Shown: positions 11,152 through 24,170 of the stretch, in pieces
Layout of the letters: each line of letters begins with the position of its first letter
Position numbering within the stretch: the first letter of the stretch is position 1
Source of the DNA: Isoetes taiwanensis
Lineage: Eukaryota; Streptophyta; Lycopodiopsida; Isoetales; Isoetaceae
Length of the DNA stretch: 64,000 nt
Reading direction: 5' to 3'
Assembly (NCBI GenBank): GCA_021234155.1
Contig: JAJEKV010000008.1
Coordinates: 20,243,959 to 20,307,958 of the forward strand
The notes under the pieces: generated by a model
The model's input: only the letters and a program-made list of their open reading frames with translations
Database searches by the model: none
What the model was told of the DNA's origin: nothing
Position numbers and translations under genes: made by a program

Positions 11152-13275
11152 TCAGATTATTAGCCCTCTCTCTTTGTGCACCCCCCGGTGTCTTATTATC
11201 ATCTCTTTTATAGCTTTCGCTACATCTGTGAGTGTCTCTTCTTTGTCCATCAGTGCTGGGAGTGGGAGATCCCACCTGACCTTATTAAATTTGGACCTTA
11301 TGTCTTTGTATACCGGGCACTCCTTTACCATGTGTGCTTCGTCTTCTATTTTTCCGGAGTCACATATTCGACATATTCGCTCTGCTCTATCTATTTTCCT
11401 CCATCTATCTTTCTCAATTCGGAGGTCGTGGCTCCCCATTCTGAATCTGGCCAACGTTCCCCTGTCACTCTTATTCAATATGCTGCCATATCTGTCCCCC
11501 TGGATTGAAGGTTCCCAATAGCCAGTTTGCTTTGGGCCCTGTGTGCCGTGCCAGCCAGCTCCTCATTGCTCTACCTGCCCATTCTTTGTCCCATCCGTCC
11601 CCTTGTATAATCTGGCTTAGTTGCATCCCCATGCTTGCCGTCCACTTCGCCACTTCGTTAAACCATCCCTTGCCTGTTGTTATGTGCTGTTTTGTTGATT
11701 CCTCTATCGCCAGTGACGACAGTTTGTCCTCTTTTCCATAGCTGTTGTCCTTTATTAGGTACCTAATTGTTCTTTCCCATGCCCTCACTTCCATCGGCTT
11801 TTCCCCTGTCTCATATAAGATTGTTACTAATGAAGTACCTGTCTTCACCTGAAATTCCTGTCCGTGCCATTGCCTCAATATGCCTTCCTATTTTTCCCAT
11901 TTCTTCTCTGATAGGCCTGGTCCCCATGTCTCGCATCCGTACAGCTGTATTGATGCTACTAATGTGCTAAATAGGTATGTTTTGATTTCCCAGTTGGTGA
12001 TCCTATTGTTGTTACAATAATTCATCATGATGTAATAATTGCCTATCGCTGCTTGGAATCTGGTATCTGCCCCTTTTGACCACTCCCCCCCGCCCCTCCC
12101 CATTGTGTGTCATATCCCAGATATCTGTACCCTGTGGCTTCCTCTAGTTCTTTCCCCTTGTATTTAAAGGGTCTCGTGTTTTATCTTTTGTATCAAGGTC
12201 ACTATTTTTGTCTTGTCCGGGTTGATTTGTCGGGCCCTATCTCCGCACAAAACTCTTCTAGTATCTCTAGCATTCTGTGCATTCCTTTGGCTTTGGTCGC
12301 CATCATACCTAAATCATCCGCATATAGCATTATTGGGACTTTTGTTCTCCCTATCATTGGTGCTTCACTGTCTCCCCCTCTCTCCTTGACAAATTCCTGT
12401 AGGGCATCTATGTATATCCCAAAACGTGTTGGTGATAGTGGGCACCCTTGCTTTACTCCTGTGTCGCAGTCTATGGCTTCCCCTTCCCCATCTGTCTTGG
12501 CATATACCTTTTGGTATAGCCTTGCAATTGATCCTACTAACCCTTCTGGTGCTCTTAGTCCTATTAGTCTAAGTAGGAGTTTATCTCTGGGTACTGTGTT
12601 GAAGGCTTTTTTAAAGTCCACGAAGCAGCATATGATCTTCTTGTTACTCTTCTTTGTCTGCTCTATCATTATCCTTAGGGTCACCAGATGGTCCGTGGTC
12701 GAGTACTCTGGTCGAAAACCAGCCTGACCTTGTGCTCTGAGTTTCCCTGCTTCTGCCCACGTTTTCAGTTTCTGATCCAAAGTTTTCCCAAACCATTTCG
12801 CGAATACTGAGCTGACCATAATAGTCCTGTCATTACTCGGTTCTTCTTTGTTTCCTCCTTTATGGAGCGGGATTACTTTATTAAACTGCCATCTTTCCGG
12901 TAGACCTGAATGTACTATCTCATTGAATATTTCTGTCATGGTCCCTACTATCTCTGTTCCTACGCATTTCAACATCTCCGCTGTTAGCCCATATAGATCC
13001 GGTGCCTTATTGTTTGCCATTTTGTTTAGTGCCCATGTCACCTCTTCCTTGGAGAAGGGAGGTTTGTATCTACCTTCTGGGGCCATGATTGGTGCAGCCC
13101 CTGTTTTGTACAGACATTCCAGGTATCTTGTCCAGTCTATTTCTATTTCCATTCCTCCCCTCTCCTCTCCTGCTACTGTACCCGCTTTTGTTTTTGAGCC
13201 TTTTTTCATATTGTTCCAGAATACCTATACCTTAGGTCGCAAGTTTGAAGGTGTTACGTAGTCTTCTCCAACCAT
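11152..13275 (-). pseudogene. LINE A reverse transcriptase, frameshifted
   Basis: Read from 13209 downward, the frame holds the N-terminal RT region (SKEEVTWALNKMANNKAPD, then IPLHKGGN and GQAGFRPEYSTTDHLVTLR), then VDFKKAFNTVPRDKL, GVKQGCPLSPTRFGIY and MLYADDLGMMA. The frame is broken near 12200. It continues at 12103-11888 (NWEIKTYLFSTLVASIQLYG), at 11878-11471, and after another break at 11478-11152 with the C-terminal zinc knuckle (CRICDSG...HMVKEC). At least three frameshifts separate these pieces, yet nearly all residues agree with copy 1. The 5' part (endonuclease) is missing. The element cannot encode an active enzyme as written. Confidence 0.9.
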
Positions 13276-15908
13276 AGGTCAATGAATCCACATGGTAATT
13301 TATTTAGTATCATCAATTGTTTGTCTCAGGCGTTGACAAAAACAAAAATCTGTGAATCAAAGTTATCTAAACATATATAAGCCAGCTTCCTTTGTTGTTT
13401 GATGGAATATTTCCGTCTCAAGAAAAAACCTGAGCACAACACGTGTACGTAAGAAAATAAAATAAAAAAATTAAAAAGTCCCCAAAATTCTTGCACGGCC
13501 TTCCTCTTTCTTCCTCTTCAAGCAATCCCTGATGGCTCAGCCATTTCTCTGTGCATCGGATCTATCTATCTATCTCTTTGCCACAAAAGAGGAACAGAGG
13601 CATCAGATGACGCGATGCAGTTGAACTCTTCTTTGTCGGCTGTGGCGTTGTAAACCTCCTTTTTCAAAGCAATCCTTTTTCAAATAAAGGAGGTTACCGG
13701 CTATGGCATTGCAAATAATATCATGCAAATATTTAACATGCCAATAGAATCATGTAGAGCGGCAAACGTCAGATTCTTCCATCTTCGAAACCCCAAAACC
13801 ACATGGTTTGCAACGCCGGCTGTGGCAGAAACCTGGTCGGATAGAGACAATGCGCATGGAAATTCTACTCCATCATTAGAGATGGGATTTGCATGAGAAG
13901 AAGTAGAAAGGTCAAAGAAATGGAGATCATCTGGATGCAGGCATATTCGGGTAACCTCACTCACCTTGCTCTCTCATTTCTGGCGAGATATGGCGGTGCA
14001 TTCAAATCTACCAAAGCAACATTCCGGTAAAGTCTTTCTCTTTCGCTCCATATGATATTCTTAAACTTGAAGGCTGTTTACCGCTGCCATTCATTGTTGT
14101 GGCTGAAGATAACAACAGCAGAGACTTCTGTCTACAAATGAATCAGCCGACATAGCCAGCCTCATCTTTTCTACTTACCTCATCATGGGTCGTCGGCTCA
14201 CTGGCAGTGTCTCGCCTTTTCGCTTCTTGGCTTCAGAGGCATGTATCATATGTATAAACTTCTTTCTACTTCTGTTAAATGCTTGAATTCAGTACTGCAT
14301 TTTCAGGACTGAAGACAACATTGTTGAATGCTTTTGGTTTTGTTGTGGATTGTTCCTTTTTTGGGCATGGTAATGATGCTTCATATGGTTCTTTAAGCTC
14401 TTTAATCAGGTGTCAAAGATGGATGCAGTTTAAAGAGAACCCTAGCTTTGGTTTGTATTCAATCTCCCTTTCCTCTGGCATTATGTTATTCCTTTTGGAA
14501 GTACGGTAAATTCAGAAGCCAGGGCTGTAGCGGCACCGGAACAATCAGACATGCATGTTCATTTTTTAGGTCTTCCTCTTCAATTAGTAGGTCTAGAGTT
14601 AGAGCTAGGGAAATGGTTTTAGAAAAAGTTTTAGGGTTGAGATGGATCCGATTTCTAAATGCATTGGAAATGCGGTTATAAAAAGCGTTGATGCAAAGAA
14701 GTAGAACGAGATATGGTAGAGATAAACCAGTGGTGATGTAGAGGTAAGGTTTTGGCTATGGAGGTTTTAAGATTTAGCAAGCAAATGATGGCTGCAACAG
14801 AGATAAGAAAGCAGTGATGCAAAATCTATGGCCTTTGACAGTGCAAAGCAATCAGTTGGAGCAAGCTGCAACTCAGATGGTAGTTTTGAGGCATGGAAAA
14901 AAGGAATGAAGCAAGAGCAAGCATTTCTACTGTTTTAAGTGCAGAAGCACAACAAAGATTTTAAAATTGTATTGGATAGCTCCAAGAATAGTAGCAGACA
15001 CTATCTGCAAGCATAGTGGCATAGTGGCAGACATTATCTGCAATGGTAAGCACCATTTGCTTCCAACACGACTAAATTGTTTTGATGCTTTTAGCTGTGT
15101 TTTCCTACATCTTTCTTATGATCTATGCTCATTTTTAAAGTTGTAGTTTAATACAAGATATCTGATCATATGTCCACTGCGTTTGTTGATTGCAGGCAAT
15201 GGAAATAAGAACTAAAATAATGTCAGGGGACAGGGAAGAGGCAATAGCAAATATAGCTAGGGCAGTTGGCATCAATGCAATTGAAGATTCTCATGGGGCA
15301 CTTCAGCTTCAAGGGAAATCAAAATATATTTTGTCTCTGCATATAAGTGGAGTCACAATTGCTATGGTAATTTACACAACCTTCAGAAAATAAACTGGGT
15401 AGGGGGTTATTAAACCTGAAAGTATGTTACTGAAGTTCATGTAAGGTTGGCGATGGAGTAAATGATGCCCCGACACCAATTTGATTTTCATTCCTAAGAA
15501 TATTCTTAGGACTTTGAGCAAATAATCACCTTTTCTAATTCCTCTCATCAATAACATTTTTTACAAGCCACTTTGGCACCTATTTAGCTTATTACAAGAA
15601 TCACCCGATATCAAAATTTTAATATTCCCAAAAATTACCCATGACATGTGTATTTTTTATTTTTGGTCCAGCTAGACTAGTCTTGTCACTAGAATATCAT
15701 CTTGTACAGACTAGCTAGAAATATCCTACTGCCGGTCAAGGCAACCAAAGTGGAGGACACGTATAGGCACAAGTTCTACCACGTCGGGATTTTGCACTTT
15801 GAAATCTAAATATTTAGTATGATGTCTTGTTATGAGAACATGCTAGCATTGTGGACTTTGAAATCTAGATATTAGTATGATATCATGTTAGAGGACATGC
15901 TAGTCAAT
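13276..15908. repeat. Segmental duplication D2, copy B
   Basis: This is the direct repeat of 8258-10857, beginning right after the truncated 5' end of LINE A copy 2. Differences cluster in a few places: around 13885 against 8857, around 14515-14545 against 9489-9520, the 15-base stretch near 15256-15270 missing from copy A, and a ~35 bp stretch near 15690-15728 (agaatatcatcttgtacag) missing from copy A. Confidence 0.92.
15196..15478 (+). pseudogene. Copper P1B-type ATPase (PAA/HMA-like) exon pair, copy B
   Basis: Exon-like stretch 15196-15366 reads SGDREEAIANIARAVGINAI and continues to SGVTIAMV. A second stretch at 15446-15478 reads VGDGVNDAPTP. It keeps the ARAVG residues that plant chloroplast Cu-ATPases have at this place (A-T-VAKTVGI), so copy B is nearer to the parent gene than copy A. 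Splice-like borders are kept on both sides (ttgcag and GTAATT). No other ATPase exons are nearby. I infer a gene fragment carried by a transposon before D2 duplicated. Confidence 0.75.
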
Positions 15909-17055
15909 ATGTATTATAATGGAGTTTGTGACTAAAAAAAGCTTTCAATGAGAACTCTACCATTGAAATGGCATTTTTTCTTGGATAATGTCAATTATTA
16001 TGCAACCATGTCCTTTTAAGGTCTTCTAAATACGTAGGAAACACTATAGATCCAGTTGGACATATCTTTCACCCTAAGTCCAAGGTGACACAAATTCCCT
16101 CGCAGTGCATTTAGAAAAGAGAGATGTTCGCGGCGGCCTCTCTTGCATTGCATTCAGAAAAGAGAAATGTTCGCGGCGGCCGCCGCGATAAATTTCTTGT
16201 AAGATAAAACATATAATTCGTGAATCAAAGTCGTAATAGATAAAAGGTATTTTAAGGCTTATCATGTGTTAAATATTGGATGCTTGAAAAGCAAGTGGAA
16301 TGACTTAACATCTAAATATTTTGGAAGTATGGTTGCTAGCATATTCAATGTGCATGGTATACATGATTACACTGAAACAATGGCTAGTGCATATGGTTGA
16401 AATGGTTTCTATTCCAAAATGCATCATTTACATATTTGTTAGTCTATGGTAGCACGCATTACTCATGCTTCAATGACTCGTGCTTCGCTTTGAATTTTAA
16501 CCACGTTGTTTATGGAATGGAATGCATATAATGATCTAATGTATATTGCCAAACTTACTAAATGAATTTCAAGCATGTTGATTGTCTTATGGCAAAATGT
16601 CTAAGTTGAAGAATGCATGCTTTTTGTTTAAATGGTCGACGTTGGATGCACCCTAATGTTACTTTGTGCACCAGTGTTATTCAAAGTGGATGTAAAGTAT
16701 CTTGCAATTTCTGTCACGAAATGGAAGAGAAAGGTCTTCAAGTTGTTGTCCCCGCTTTCTATAGCTTGCTTAGGCTGTACAGTAAGGTGGAAAAAATCAT
16801 TGACTGCTTTGCGAGTTTTCCAAGAGTCTAAGAATATGTAATGGATAAGATAAAAATAGTCTGGAATACAGCCATCTTATAGCTGGCTTTGCAAAAGTGG
16901 ATATAATGGACAATGTGGCAACAATCCTATCATATAGCATCTTATAGCTGGCTTTGCAAGAGTGGACATAGTGGACAATGTGGAAACAATCCTCACGCTT
17001 CATAGGATCCATGCACTATTACACTTTATATCATCTACTTCAACAATATATTGCT
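15909..17055. other. Single-copy spacer with small tandem repeats
   Basis: No complete gene is seen. A ~44 bp unit is duplicated at 16105-16187 and ends in the perfect palindrome GCGGCGGCCGCCGC. A ~66 bp unit (catcttatagctggctttgc) is duplicated at 16868-16992. A possible PPR remnant lies at 16640-16800. Confidence 0.6.
16640..16800 (+). pseudogene. Possible P-class PPR fragment
   Basis: The open frame reads MHPNVTLCTSVIQSGCKV, then CHEMEEKGLQVVVPAF and YSLLRLYSKVEK. The spacing resembles one and a half P-class pentatricopeptide motifs (PNVVTYTSLI..., FHEMEEKGLQPDV). There is no ATG-initiated long frame, and the motif is degenerate. The call rests on this resemblance alone and could be chance. 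Confidence 0.3.
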
Positions 17056-17056
17056 T

Positions 17057-17398
17057 CGTAAAATTAAATTCCCCCTTGAACCCCCTTTTGTTTGGGTGCA
17101 TATTCATATGGGGGGTGACTCCGGGCAACGAGAGCTGTTGGATAGGCATATTCACCCCTTATTCCTTAATCTACACCGTACACAAAGTTCCTCGTTTGTG
17201 GGGTATGGATGTATAGAATTTGTTATACTGTATAACAAGATTTGCAAAATACTATAAGGTTTCAGGCAATATACTACATGGTGTTGATTTTGTACGTGCA
17301 AAACATAATTACAGGGGCTCTCGCTGCCCTACGTCACCCCGCCGTGTGAATATGCACCCAAAGAAAAGGGGGTTTAAGGGGGAATTTAATTTTAAACA
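17057..17398. mobile_element. MITE with ~75 bp terminal inverted repeats (complete copy)
   Basis: The left arm (taaaattaaattcccccttg ... tgcatattcatatggggggt ... cgagagc) and the right arm (gctctcgctgccc ... gtgaatatgcaccc ... gggggaatttaatttta) are inverted copies of each other over about 75-80 bases. The interior of ~190 bp has no coding frame. Partial copies at 1816-2063 and 7958-8126 show a family. The exact target duplication is unclear because the outermost bases are A/T-rich. Confidence 0.85.
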
Positions 17399-17886
17399 TG
17401 TCTAATGTAATGGTTTGTGTTAATTAATGTTCATAGTAGTTATGTTGGTTGTTATATTACAAAAATTTTTTGGCCCTTCGGGCCACAAAAGAAAATAAAA
17501 TAAAAAATAAAAATCAAAATGAAATAAAAGTACAAAATGATTGATGTGTTATTGCAAACCATATATTTTAAATTGCATAATTTATAGGCTCCAAAATGAC
17601 AAAATTGTAACAATGCGCTCAAATTGTGTTGAAATCATTCTAATGTTGCAACAACGCGCTCAATTTGTCTTGACTGAATAGAAACTGTAGGCATTGGTAG
17701 TTACACATAAAATAGAAATGGATCATGCCATCGTAAGCATTGCTAGAGATATCAACATCTTGCAAAATTTTTTTGAACCTGCATAGAGAATAGTACAGAG
17801 AATAGAATAGAATAGAATAGAATACTTTAGCACAAACGAGAGAGAGCACAATGCATAATGAAAAATAGAAGATAAGATAATGCTTA

Positions 17887-18117
<231 letters not shown>

Positions 18118-18194
18118 CTAGCTTATTGGGTTGTCTGGAATCAAAAGCTAAAGCTACAAATATGTGTCTGGAATCAAAAGCTAAAACTACAGAT

Positions 18195-18325
18195 ACATGG
18201 ATTGGCTCACCTTCGTTAAGCCCAGACACTTTTTTCACAGCAAGCATTAACCCAGAATCAAGAATAGCTCTATACACAGTTCCAAAGCCATCAGCTCCAA
18301 TTATGTTTTTCTCACTTAAGCCCGT
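18195..18325 (-). pseudogene. Receptor-like kinase exon fragment, copy 2
   Basis: The glycine loop GADGFGTVY and AVKKVSGLN are kept as in copy 1. At 18318-18328 the sequence differs from copy 1 just upstream of the loop: copy 1 has aactgatcag and copy 2 has aagcccgtcgag. This is one of the CTG/CAG-centred differences described in the findings. Confidence 0.72.
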
Positions 18326-18851
18326 CGAGTTACTTGCATGATCTCGCGGTATGTGAGGTGTTTGTTTGGAAAGAGACGAATTTTGTATGATGGACTTAAG
18401 GCTATCCTTCTACTTCTTTGCCAAAGAAATAAAATTCAAAAAACATTGGCAAGTTCATGTATAACATATAAACCTTGAAATATAGCACAAATTCCATAAC
18501 ATGCCAAAGCAAAAACTTTAATTCTTTCTGATACATAGCATGGCCACGATAACATCATCTCTTCAATATCCTCATAAAAATTTACTGCATTACTATACAT
18601 TGAAAAAGTAAGTTTAAATTTGTGTGTCTCATTTTTAGCCCTGGAGTCACAAATGGTGTTGTATATTATATATGATAGCCATATTTTGCGACTAGTGTGG
18701 AAAAAGGGCCTAAATCATGTAGACCAGCAACGGAAACAGACATAATAATCTATCTTTATTTTTATAGTTAAAGTTTTTTATATTTGTTCTTCATTCGTTT
18801 GCATTACTTTCACAACTTTGAGAAGTTTGAAAATACAAGTTTTCCACCATA

Positions 18852-20112
18852 AGGTGTGCTAGTTCATGAAACGGTCTATTTATAACATAAGGTTTAGATA
18901 GTTTGAGGGCTGTATTGTATAAGAAAGAGTATGAAAATATGGAAAAAAGGAATCTTTACCAACTCCTGTATTTAGGGAAGGTTTTTTTTTAGGCCCAACC
19001 ATCCATTGGTTTTAGACGGTGAAAAAAAAAAGAAGAGGATGCATGATCCGGCTATGGCGACGAGCACGTGCGCTCTTCTTTTCTCTGTGCAGAGCTTTTG
19101 GCAGATGCAAGCGGCTAGGGCAGGTGGCGGCTAGGGCAGATGCAGGTCGTCTTGGCATAGTGGCAGTAGTTTCTTCTGATTGTTCGGCTTCTTAAGCAAA
19201 GGTGCTAGCCGACTACCAGACCATGTTCATCATGTATTGAAAAGCTCTGCTACCTCGATTTTATGATTAGAAGAAGGTGCCTCATTAAGCTCGAGTTCTA
19301 GGTAAGGGTTAGAGGCCCGTTTCTTCTGTGAATCCTTGTTGTTGACACCTACTTAATGCATGCTGCTTAGGAAATAGGTTTGAAATAAAGCAAGACTGAA
19401 TTTCATGTGCTTAGGAAATAAGAAAGACTTTGAAAATTGTATGTGCGCTTGCATTGGGCAGGCTGCTTGGAGCTGCGCATTGCGCAGGGGGTTCGAATCC
19501 CCCAGTCTGTTGGTTTAATCTTTATGCAGGTGCCCATTATGTGGTTTAATCTTTTCCGGCAGTGCCTCACATTCTCGTTGGTAAGTAGCGAGTTCTTTGT
19601 CTGGAACATTTTGTGTGGGCCTTAAACTTGTGGCACAGGTTGGAGGACGCCAATATAGCATTCTCTCGTGCTTTCGGCTTGGTAGCTTGAGTTCTTTGTG
19701 CTTGTATCTCCTGTGTGCTTCTAATCTTGCAGGTGGCCGGTTGTTGCAGTGCAGCATGAACTTTGCAGGTAAGAATCTGTATCAAGGATTGTAAGGATTG
19801 TAGGCGCTGCTAAGAAACCTTGTGGCAGAAGTTGGACGTGCCAATATAGCATGCCTATCTTTGCCTTGCTATGTGTGGCGTGTACCTATGTTTAAGGGAT
19901 AGATTCTAATTTTAACTTCTTTCTAATTTGGAGTCAAACTAATATTGGGTTTATTACAATGGTTGTCAACCCTCCTTAAAAATAGAGCCACCTCAGCGTT
20001 TGACCCCATCTCACGCTGAGGTGTAGGGCTAGGATGGCCCTAGAGGGCATATGCCTGGGAATATTCTCAGATCCAACGTCAGGGAATCGCCTAGAGGCCT
20101 CATCAACGATTT
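18852..20112. other. 1.26 kb segment present only in D1 copy 2
   Basis: In copy 1, ttttccaccat joins directly to ttaatgcatag (3450-3462). In copy 2, about 1.26 kb lies between these words. The segment contains a tRNA-like 3' half (19475-19508), an 11 bp stem hairpin at 19989-20023, and no recognised gene. No terminal inverted repeat is visible. It could be an insertion here or a deletion in copy 1. Confidence 0.7.
19475..19508 (+). other. tRNA-like 3' half (variable arm plus T-arm)
   Basis: TGCGC-ATT-GCGCA forms a hairpin like the long variable arm of a class II tRNA. It is followed directly by GGGGG-TTCGAAT-CCCCC, a perfect T-arm that contains a B-box promoter match. I could not find a D-arm, anticodon arm or pairing 5' acceptor upstream, so I do not call a tRNA gene. 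A tRNA-derived SINE or tRNA pseudogene is likely. Confidence 0.5.
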
Positions 20113-22440
20113 TAATGCATAGATTTATGAAATTCATGGAACGCATAATCCCTAGAGGATTCACTTATATGTATCTTGGATATGGCATCTGTGTTCCCAG
20201 GGTCAGGCAAAACCCCCTTAAAACTGGATTGATATACCCTTATACTCCTTAAAATATAACTAGACAAGTGAAATAAATGGTAAACACCCCTTATTATAAG
20301 TACAAAATAGGCAATAAAAAACCCCTTAGCATACACTCAGATGTTTATACGCATAACACAAGTGAATCCCCCTTGCCATAATCTAACAGATAACTTGGAA
20401 TGGACACTAGAAAGTTTACTCTAAACCTTAAGATCATGAGCATTGATTATTTTTAATGAATAGAGTAACTCATGAGGTGCTTATATCCCGCAATTGCAAC
20501 TGAAATCAATTAATATGAGAGAGTTCTTGACTAAAAAAAAAAAAGTGAACCAGTAATGGTTTCAGGTATATAAACCTTTCTTGAGTTCTTGAGAACAATA
20601 TACTTTTTTTATGTGCTTGTCTTTGGGGTGATTCGATATCATAGTAAAATTTCATAATATAGATTTTTGGAGGATGGCTTTGAATCATCTTACTCCTATA
20701 TAGATATAAGTTATGAGTCACTTGCAGTGGAAAAAATAAGAGAAAATTAAAACTTCATCATCAAGGCTAATGGATATTTTTCTTAGATAAAGCAAGTTGT
20801 CTACCATTTATATTCAATATTTTAGCTCAAAATGCATATTCCTATAAAAGTTAGAGATTTGATTTGGGAAGAGCTTTCTGGAAACTAATATTAGTTCATA
20901 GAAGACAAGCAACAGTTTTGACCTTGTTATGTTCAAACAACTTTATCTCCTTAGATTGAGGTCCAGTTTTTTATGTCTTACTCTCTAACTCGTGAAGAAA
21001 AATACAAAAATAATGGAAAAATCTTCTTATTGAGATAGTTTTACTTAAACTAGATATGAAGCAAAACAGACTTGACCCCCTTGAGTTTACTTAAGTGTAA
21101 CTCTCATGAATGGGGACCAATAGACTTTTAGGTATTTTCTTCATGCAATATGACTACCATATATTAACATGAAGGCTTTGATTGATTGTTGAACCTTTGA
21201 TTTTATATGAATTAAAGCGAACATTGCAAATGCACCTTTTTTGGTACATCATGTGACGACTCTAGTGTTAATGGGTTATCGTACAGTTTTGGGGCATTTT
21301 TTGCCTGAATTCGAGCTGCCCCATTGCAGTGGCACTTGCCCTACTTCCTCCTCCACTACTATCAAATCATTTCCTCCAATTGATTCTGACCACCTAGGAA
21401 CAGATCCCATCCGATTCCGTGGAGGATAGGGCAAGAAGAATCCATCAGAAATTTGCCCTAATTTTCCCTATAAGGGGCATGATTTTTATGCAGTTACTGT
21501 GCAATAAGGCGTGCTTACTATGGGATCACATCCTCCGGGATCACGTCCACTGGGGATCCCGTCCTCTGGGATCACACCTACGGGATTCCTAAAGCCAGGG
21601 TAAAGATATCCTACGCTGAGGGAACTCTATAAGTCACCTTCTTCATTGTTCTTAGATTTTTAGTTGTGGTTATGGCGGTATGATAGAACAAAAAGTAAGA
21701 ACGCCGAAAATAAAGGAAGGGAAAACAAGAAAAAATGGCAAAAGCTCAAAAATAGCAACACAAGAGAGCTTTCACGGTTTCAAAAAAGCTTGAAAATGGT
21801 AGAAGGTTGTGAATCTCGAAAATCACAGAATAAGAGAGCTTTCAAAGTTTCAAGAAAGGTACAGGTCCATTTTGTTGCTCCATATAAGAAGAATCACAGT
21901 TTTGTGTCACAAACTGCTTAAGGCTGCTACAAAATGGCTTGGCTTCTGACACATTTTCCTTATAGTCATTGGAGCTTGCTTATGTCCATTTCATTGTTGC
22001 AGATTTTTTGTTTAACTGTTTCAATGTTGTTTCATTGTTCTTTTAAAATTGATATAATCCTAAAATAACAATGACTTAAAAAACTTTGTTTACTGGGAAA
22101 ACCGGTCATGCGAAATTGGAAGACCCAACCTCCATTCTATGATGTAGGGAGTTGAACAGTGTCAACAAGAGAATATACGCCAGAGAAAAATAGCGACCTT
22201 GTGTTTCTATATTGTAATGTGTGTAGACTTTTATAGTTCTATATTCTTCTATAACGAAAATAAAATAAAATGTAGATTCCTCTTCTGAAGATGTTAGTTT
22301 ATCCTCTACCCATGAGCTAAGATGTATGGTTATAATAAAGCTACCTCTTTAAACTCAAACAATATCAAACTAATGCAAGCAACAGGGCACTCGAAATTTG
22401 TGATGAATCTATCCCTGAGCAAATGCCACATTGTGTTATT

Positions 22441-22557
22441 ATATCTATTCATTGTGAGTGCATGAGAATTATATGTATTTGGTTCAATATAATTAATAGT
22501 TTTTAGGTTAATTTAGGACAATGTGTCATCCAAATGGACGGATAGACATGCACTTGG
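22441..22557. repeat. D1 right-end segment, copy 2
   Basis: This matches 8127-8252 and ends at cacttggca, after which the two loci are unrelated: D2 follows in copy 1, and unrelated AT-rich DNA in copy 2 (22558-22845, no gene seen). Confidence 0.8.
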
Positions 22558-23141
22558 CAATGGTCTTAAATGGAGGAAGAGGATTTTAACGACTAAGCTT
22601 GTCAAAGTTAAAGTTAAAAGCTATACTGATAAAGTTAAAGTGGAGGTCAAAAGCTAGGTTATAAGATATATCTCACCTTTTCAACTAATCAAAATGAAGA
22701 TAAAATTAAATATAACTTGCATATTTTATTTTGTCACTTCGGTCCTATACATTAAAGGTCTCCAGTTCTAGCTTGGATGAAATTATAATATTTTATGCAC
22801 ATTTCTTTTCCCATGTCTGTAAGTTATCGAATGAAAATGATGTTGAGAATTGAATTGAATTGATTTTATCGTCCACAATGACTAATCGGCCATGGGACCT
22901 AACGAAGGAGCGCAACAGACTTATTACTGTCCGGAGGAAAAAATCGTAGCAATAATAAGGATACTGATAAACTGTACAAGTATATACAAAATATGCATGA
23001 TGAAATATATATACATGTCAGGTGTGTGTCTAAGGCCATAGATGACCCTGCATATCTATGGCCTCCTGAGGGTATGATTCTAACACTCATATTGAAGCCA
23101 TATTCAATAGCACATGCAGCGACAGGTCGGGCTTGACCAAC

Positions 23142-24170
23142 TCACATAATGTGTCTGGATTTGTTCATATGCTGGACATCTCTGCAGAGTGTGGCACTCA
23201 TCTTCAACGCCCCCCCTTGGCAGCACTGACAAACCTTGTCCTTGCGTGGCTCCCTAATCCATCTGCCTGTCTCGATTTGAAGAGGGTGTGCGGCTATGCA
23301 AATCGAGGCAATTAGTATGCACTTCTTCATAGGCAGATGGGTACACAGGTAGCGTTGCAGGCCCTGTTCCAACGCAAGATTTATGTGGTGCTGATAATGT
23401 GTCGTCTTGACCAGTTCAATGGGTGCCGGCATCCCAAAGCTTGCTGAGGAAGCAAGCGTCAAGGTATTGCCTCAAGCTATGGCGATCTGCTTCTGTTTGC
23501 ACATGTATACACATATGCTCCTGTAAATTCCATCTGGCCAACCACTGAACTCTCCTTTCCCTCCAGCATGCCTTGAGGCACTGCGGCCCCATTGCTACAG
23601 TGTAAGCCAAGTTGAGGAGGCGAGCATCGTCCATATTGACCACCTTCTGAAAGTAGATGATGCAGCAATCAATGGCTGCCCTTTGAAGAGGCAAGAAATC
23701 TGTGTTTTGCAATAGGATTTGATATGGGACCATGAGCTTTACTCCCAATGCCGATGCCAGAATGGATTTATGCAACTATTCCAAGTCATTCTAGATAGCA
23801 AGGGATATTATCGGACCCCAGACTTTAACCCCATATAGAAGGACAGGCCCGGCCAAGACTTTAAACAGGTGGGATTGATGGGGCCAATCATACAGCTCCA
23901 CTCTGTGGCAGTTGTTTTGCATTGCATACAGTGCCTTCCAGCCCGTTGTGGCTCTAATAAGCGGATGGAAGTATCCCAGTACATTGTAGAAGGAAACTCC
24001 ACAGCCAAATACTTGTAGGTACGTGTCACTTCCACATTCTGTCCCCCATAATTTAAGGAAGGGGGCCTTGGCTGACGTGAGGATGATATGAAGGTCACCT
24101 TAGTCTTGGTCAGGTTGACGCACATGCCAGTGGTCTGGCAGAATGTGTCCAGGGCATCGAGGTGGTGCTA
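23142..24170 (-). pseudogene. LINE B reverse transcriptase C-terminal part, broken
   Basis: From 24125 the frame reads MCVNLTKTKVTFISSS and LNYGGQNVEVTRTYKYLAVE, the region just after the RT catalytic box of LINE proteins (N-x-x-KTK-x-x-F, then Y-YLG-x). After frameshifts it continues at 23775-23416 (LHKSILASALGVKLMVPYQI, then LNLAYTVAMGPQCLKACW and SLRQYLDACFLSKLW) and ends near 23142 with Cys/His-rich residues. The catalytic aspartates lie in the lost 5' part, so this is a dead 5'-truncated copy. Confidence 0.75.

Larger units (their letters stand above)
10858..13275 (-). mobile_element. LINE family A, copy 2 (5'-truncated)
   Basis: This reverse-oriented LINE has its (TTCTA)n tail at 10858-10913 (about eleven units, read on the minus strand), a 3' untranslated region similar to that at 1554-1797, and RT coding sequence up to 13275, where it is cut within the frame. 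It is flanked on both sides by the 2.6 kb D2 repeat, in the position a target-site duplication would occupy. Confidence 0.92.

Noticed and set aside
12107-12727. 206-codon plus-strand open frame
   Set aside because: It is the antisense of the LINE A reverse transcriptase; the same antisense frame appears opposite copy 1 (8-589).
19425-19520. Complete tRNA gene
   Set aside because: A variable-arm-like hairpin and a perfect T-arm are present, but there is no D-arm, anticodon arm or pairing acceptor stem.
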